From Armatimonadota bacterium (GTDB lineage: Bacteria > Armatimonadota > Hebobacteria > CAIYQO01): 15,833 nt of DNA. The stretch lies in contig JAKIYB010000038.1 in the NCBI GenBank assembly GCA_022708765.1, positions 1-15,833 of the forward strand, in the 5' to 3' direction. Numbering within the stretch: position 1 is the first letter of the stretch; the number at the start of each line of letters is the position of its first letter. The translations under genes were made by a program, and so were the position numbers. Below the pieces are notes generated by a model that saw nothing but the letters and a program-made list of their open reading frames with translations, ran no database searches and was not told where the DNA came from. Positions 12,801 to 15,833 of this stretch are shown one piece after another.

Positions 12801-15800
12801 TCAGGCAATGCCGAGGAGTTCACAGGCGGCAGAGTCAAGGATATCGTCCAGCACATTCTGCGCTATGGCAGGCAGCATCACTTCCATGGGTACCACGTGG
12901 GGTGCAAGCGCCGCGCCATTGGCCACGTCGAAACCTTCAGATGCGGGCGAACGGTCAACAGCTTGCGGGGGGTTCGGGCTACTGCTCTCATATGAATATC
13001 TAATGGACAGCGGCGCGAACCCCCTCTCCTCCGCGACGGCGAGATAGCGTTTGACGGTATCAGCGGATGGTGTAGTGCCGCACAGCGCTTTTGTTCGTGT
13101 GATCAGCGCCTTCTGCGTGGGGCGTTCGCCCGCTTGTACGCGCCCGTCGTCCAGCAATGCTTGATGGGCACGCGCGAGGCGCGCGAATGCTTCTTCTTGC
13201 CGTCGGGTATTCGCCGCCGCACATTGGTTAAGGCCGTGCCGGTTTTCGCACCCCACACGCCCCTCTGGCACCGGGTTGTCGTGCAACCAGGTGGGGTCAT
13301 TGGCCTCGAGCCACGCCGGCAAGGTCGTCACCTGATGAATCGGGAGCCCGCGTGGCGGTTCGCCGATTAACAGCCACACGGGCAATGCAGCATGACGTCG
13401 CGGGGGGTTGGACGGCCGTGCCCGTCCTATTGTTTGCGCCACCGTAGCGGCGTAGGCATCGATTGCGAAATCACGGGCGAGTGAGTCAGCCGGATACGAT
13501 GTCTCTCGCGCAATAGCATCGCCGCTGGCAAGGCGATACCCCTCTGCAAGAATCCGCACCTTTGTCCGCGCATGGGGGTCATGGTCTCCTGAACGCCGTA
13601 TACGTGCTCGGCATGCGCCCGCAGCGCGGAGTGCCGATGCCGCACGGACATGGTTCGCCTGCGGACACTGGTGGTGACCGATGAGGATGACGGCGTCACA
13701 CGCTTCATATTTATTGCTCCCCACCGCATCGCTCGCCCAGTAATGCGTGACGGCGGCGTTATCTGGCACAGCCAATGTCGCCCGCAGAGCCTTCGGGCAT
13801 ACGATCAGCGGCTGCTGGTACTTCCGGCAGATATGCTGGAGAAAACGTTCGACTGCGCGACGGTCCCATCTGGCAGCCTCATGCTCGTGGAGGCGATAGA
13901 GGCTGTCGGTGAACAACGTTGTGGCGACATACCGCTCTGCCTCCAAGGGCATCACGGTCAGTGACTCGCCGAAAAACTGGCGGAGGAACTGCTCTGGCAG
14001 CGTCGCATCGAGGAGCACGGTGGTGGTCGCCTGCAGGGAACCGGCCAATTCATACCGGGGACGCAGCAGGTGAATGACGTGTGACGCCCCGGATGCCTGG
14101 CCCACGAGCCAACACCGGGTATCGACTGGGTCGCCTGCCGCCGCTTCTTCAGCGAGGGTCAGCAGAAGTTCAGCAAAGCCGTAGAGTGGCACCGGGGCGC
14201 CATGACGGAGATCGCGCAGGCTGAGGTGGTCGATGGCACGTCCAGGCTGCATGGGATCCTCCGCCTTCATGGCGGCGACCAGTGTGGCGAGTGCCACATC
14301 GAATTTTGGATCAAGGTGGAGGAGCACCGGTAGGAGGAATCGGCCGTCGCGCAGATCAGCAACACCCTCGGCTGCCCCGGCGATCAGCGCCCGTTTGAGG
14401 GTGGCGAGCACACGGTGTGCCTGGACCGCGTACGGTACGCTCGACGCGCGCTGTTCCCAAATTTGCACCTGCCCTTGCGAGATGGCAATGTCCTCCAGCA
14501 GGATGTCGGCGATTGCCTCATCGACGATAATCAAATCAAACTCTTCCAGCCTGCTGGGGGTGGCCAGCAGGTAGGACTCGTGCGTCGCCAGCACGACGCG
14601 TTTCGTACGAAGGCTATCCAGCGTCCGTAAATACGCACAGGATGCATGATTATCGCAGATATGACAGAGCGACCGCGTGATGCTCTGCCGTTGGCCGCCG
14701 ATCGCTTGTGCCTGGGCTGCGAGCGCACAGTAACCCGGCCCATCTGCATCCGAGCGGGGGGATGCAACACCGACATCGGGCAGCAGTGTGCCTGTTGCCG
14801 CGTCCGTGAAATATTTTGTGGTGATTTCAGTGAGCACCTCGCGCGTCGGCACGAGATACAGCACCCGGATCGGCAAGCTCCCCCCACACACAGCCTGGCT
14901 AATAGCCGTCGAGAAAGCTGCAGTTTTCCCGACACCGGTTGAGGCGCGAATCCCAAGCACCTGGTGCGCACCTTGTTTAGCCGCGGGCAAGACAATCTGA
15001 TCAACAACACGGAGCAGTTCCAGGCGCGCATCCTCCAGCGGTATTGCGCGCGAAGATGCTGTCGGTTCTGCAGGGGCGGCTACCACAGAGACACGATTGC
15101 CCAGGGACGAGCGTTGGCCGCGCGTCCGCACCGGTTTGGGGAGCGGCATCCGAGCGAACTCGGCAAGGCGCTGGAGCGCCTGATGCATGGATGTGCATTC
15201 CCCCATCTCGAGGAGGTATTCAGCAGGATTGAGTGCGTCGTGCCCCTCTGCGGTATAGGCAATGAAGTTGCCCCGGCTCGGGCCATCTGCCACCACTGCT
15301 GCGCTCGGATTCTCATCACGCCGGCCGTTCCGATGGTCATGGGCGAGAAGCATCTCGCCGGATCGCTGATCCGTGAGCGCCTGTCCGTAGAGAAGGCGCA
15401 GATCAAGCCGATCCCGCATCGCGCGCCACCAGGTATCCCACCCATCATCCACCTTATTCGTCGGTTTCCGCGGCGTCGAGGCAGGTGTCGCGTCGGATAA
15501 TGGCGGCAATGCTGCGTAAGGGAGACGGACGAGGATGTCATTAAGGGTGGCGCTGTCGACAAGTACCAGTTCTTCTGGCGTCGCAGGCTGGCGCTCACCG
15601 GCTGCATTCATGGTAAAGAGTTCGTCACGCGTGCCTTCAGCCCCATGCCACCAGGGCAGGCGGATATGGCGTGGCATGCCACGCCCATGAATATCTTGTA
15701 CAGACGGAAGAATCTCGATACCAGCAGCAGCATCACCCCCTGCGCGTACAAGCGTCATCTCGGCATCACGGTAGTGGGCCAGGAGGCGATGGACATCAGC

Positions 15801-15833
15801 GGCAGGCTGCATGTCGGCAAAAAGCACGAAAAT
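12801..15833 (-). CDS. Primase-helicase fusion (AEP-type primase end + SF2 helicase), N-terminus off the window
   Basis: At least 1010 residues; the frame is open to the right edge, so the GTG at 15827 is not a secure start. Residues below count from that GTG. At ~36-71, GIEILPSV...RHIRLPWWHG...DELF resembles the end of an archaeo-eukaryotic primase (AEP) core, implying that the catalytic N-terminus lies beyond the window. Residues ~138-228 resemble the zinc-ribbon-like region of DnaG primases without its cysteines. The helicase has Walker A ASTGVGKT (295-302), DEA box LIIVDEAI (432-439), VLLDATLP (604-611) and motif VI QTIGRARP (798-805). Cysteines 367, 388, 391 and 397 lie between Walker A and the DEA box, as in iron-sulphur helicases of the DinG/XPD type. 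The C-terminus has a helix-turn-helix-like stretch (~900-960). It most likely starts replication of the element. Confidence 0.8.
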   Translation of the reverse strand: MFVLFADMQPAADVHRLLAHYRDAEMTLVRAGGDAAAGIEILPSVQDIHGRGMPRHIRLPWWHGAEGTRDELFTMNAAGERQPATPEELVLVDSATLNDILVRLPYAALPPLSDATPASTPRKPTNKVDDGWDTWWRAMRDRLDLRLLYGQALTDQRSGEMLLAHDHRNGRRDENPSAAVVADGPSRGNFIAYTAEGHDALNPAEYLLEMGECTSMHQALQRLAEFARMPLPKPVRTRGQRSSLGNRVSVVAAPAEPTASSRAIPLEDARLELLRVVDQIVLPAAKQGAHQVLGIRASTGVGKTAAFSTAISQAVCGGSLPIRVLYLVPTREVLTEITTKYFTDAATGTLLPDVGVASPRSDADGPGYCALAAQAQAIGGQRQSITRSLCHICDNHASCAYLRTLDSLRTKRVVLATHESYLLATPSRLEEFDLIIVDEAIADILLEDIAISQGQVQIWEQRASSVPYAVQAHRVLATLKRALIAGAAEGVADLRDGRFLLPVLLHLDPKFDVALATLVAAMKAEDPMQPGRAIDHLSLRDLRHGAPVPLYGFAELLLTLAEEAAAGDPVDTRCWLVGQASGASHVIHLLRPRYELAGSLQATTTVLLDATLPEQFLRQFFGESLTVMPLEAERYVATTLFTDSLYRLHEHEAARWDRRAVERFLQHICRKYQQPLIVCPKALRATLAVPDNAAVTHYWASDAVGSNKYEACDAVILIGHHQCPQANHVRAASALRAAGACRARIRRSGDHDPHARTKVRILAEGYRLASGDAIARETSYPADSLARDFAIDAYAATVAQTIGRARPSNPPRRHAALPVWLLIGEPPRGLPIHQVTTLPAWLEANDPTWLHDNPVPEGRVGCENRHGLNQCAAANTRRQEEAFARLARAHQALLDDGRVQAGERPTQKALITRTKALCGTTPSADTVKRYLAVAEERGFAPLSIRYSYESSSPNPPQAVDRSPASEGFDVANGAALAPHVVPMEVMLPAIAQNVLDDILDSAACELLGIA

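Larger units (their letters stand above)
1471..15833. mobile_element. Integrated mobile element inserted in kdpD (left end; continues past the window)
   Basis: KdpD similarity ends at about 1460-1470, and a serine recombinase gene begins on the opposite strand with its stop codon at 1479, directly at the junction. Everything to the right consists of accessory-type genes: primase-helicase, clamp-like protein, ParB-methyltransferase fusion, RadC-like protein and many small unknown proteins. The exact attachment core cannot be read because only one end is present; it should lie within about 1455-1480. No transfer or virion genes are seen in this portion, so element class (ICE/IME, integrated plasmid, prophage) is open. 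Expected at the far end are a copy of the core and either the rest of kdpD or the next host gene. Confidence 0.75.

Noticed and set aside
12611..12856. 81-codon minus-strand frame after the primase
   Set aside because: It overlaps the primase end and the 10-bp terminator hairpin, with no ribosome site or recognisable features.
1..15833. CRISPR array, tRNA or rRNA genes
   Set aside because: No regularly spaced direct repeats and no tRNA-like cloverleaf or rRNA sequence were recognised; the insertion site is in kdpD, not a tRNA.

Overview
The window is GC-rich bacterial DNA. It starts in a host potassium-uptake operon (end of kdpC, then the first ~370 codons of kdpD) and crosses at about 1460-1478 into a foreign element that fills the remaining ~14.3 kb and runs off the right edge. 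A serine recombinase lies immediately inside the junction, reading towards it, as is typical of integrated elements. The element is replication-type: primase-helicase, sliding-clamp-like protein, ParB/adenine methyltransferase fusion, RadC-like protein and many small proteins. No capsid, tail, conjugation or relaxase gene is visible, so it could be an ICE/IME, an integrated plasmid or part of a prophage. The host cannot be fixed from this sequence. The Kdp proteins and a leaderless promoter would fit Chloroflexota or Deinococcota, but that is a guess.

Layout: (1) 2-~1470, kdpC and truncated kdpD on +. (2) 1479-2174, serine recombinase on -, with a recognisable promoter and two inverted repeats upstream. 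(3) 2175-2874, no convincing gene; it holds a 31-bp perfect inverted repeat (2326-2356 and 2742-2772) around a hairpin-dense segment. (4) 2875-4666, a lipoprotein and a membrane-anchored TolB-like propeller protein in one minus-strand operon. (5) 4760-5005, an XRE-type regulator on +, apparently leaderless. (6) 5002-6726, a ParB + MT-A70 methyltransferase + response-regulator receiver fusion on -. (7) 6948-8463, a tightly overlapping minus-strand operon: RadC-like protein plus three unknown small proteins. (8) 8539-9486, a DnaN-like clamp with a C-terminal zinc knuckle. (9) 9606-10974, four small genes including a zinc-finger protein. (10) 11090-12390, four more small genes. (11) 12801-15833, a large primase-helicase, incomplete at its N-terminus.

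Transcription of the element is almost entirely on the minus strand and appears divided by intrinsic terminators (8484-8513, 9561-9578, 11044-11066, 12450-12475, possibly 12760-12792). Three of these are followed by a shared leader: a GTTTGGTG box with a small hairpin, then GGG and a second hairpin whose stem bases covary, abutting the Shine-Dalgarno sequence. A fourth gene has only the second hairpin. This repeated leader, the inverted-repeat region at 2326-2772 and the ParB-methyltransferase-receiver fusion are the three least expected things here.

Together the genes suggest an element that primes and unwinds its own DNA, may bind or mimic the host clamp, methylates DNA through the ParB fusion, and excises or inserts with the small serine recombinase. 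The two envelope proteins look like cargo. About half of the small genes have no recognisable function.
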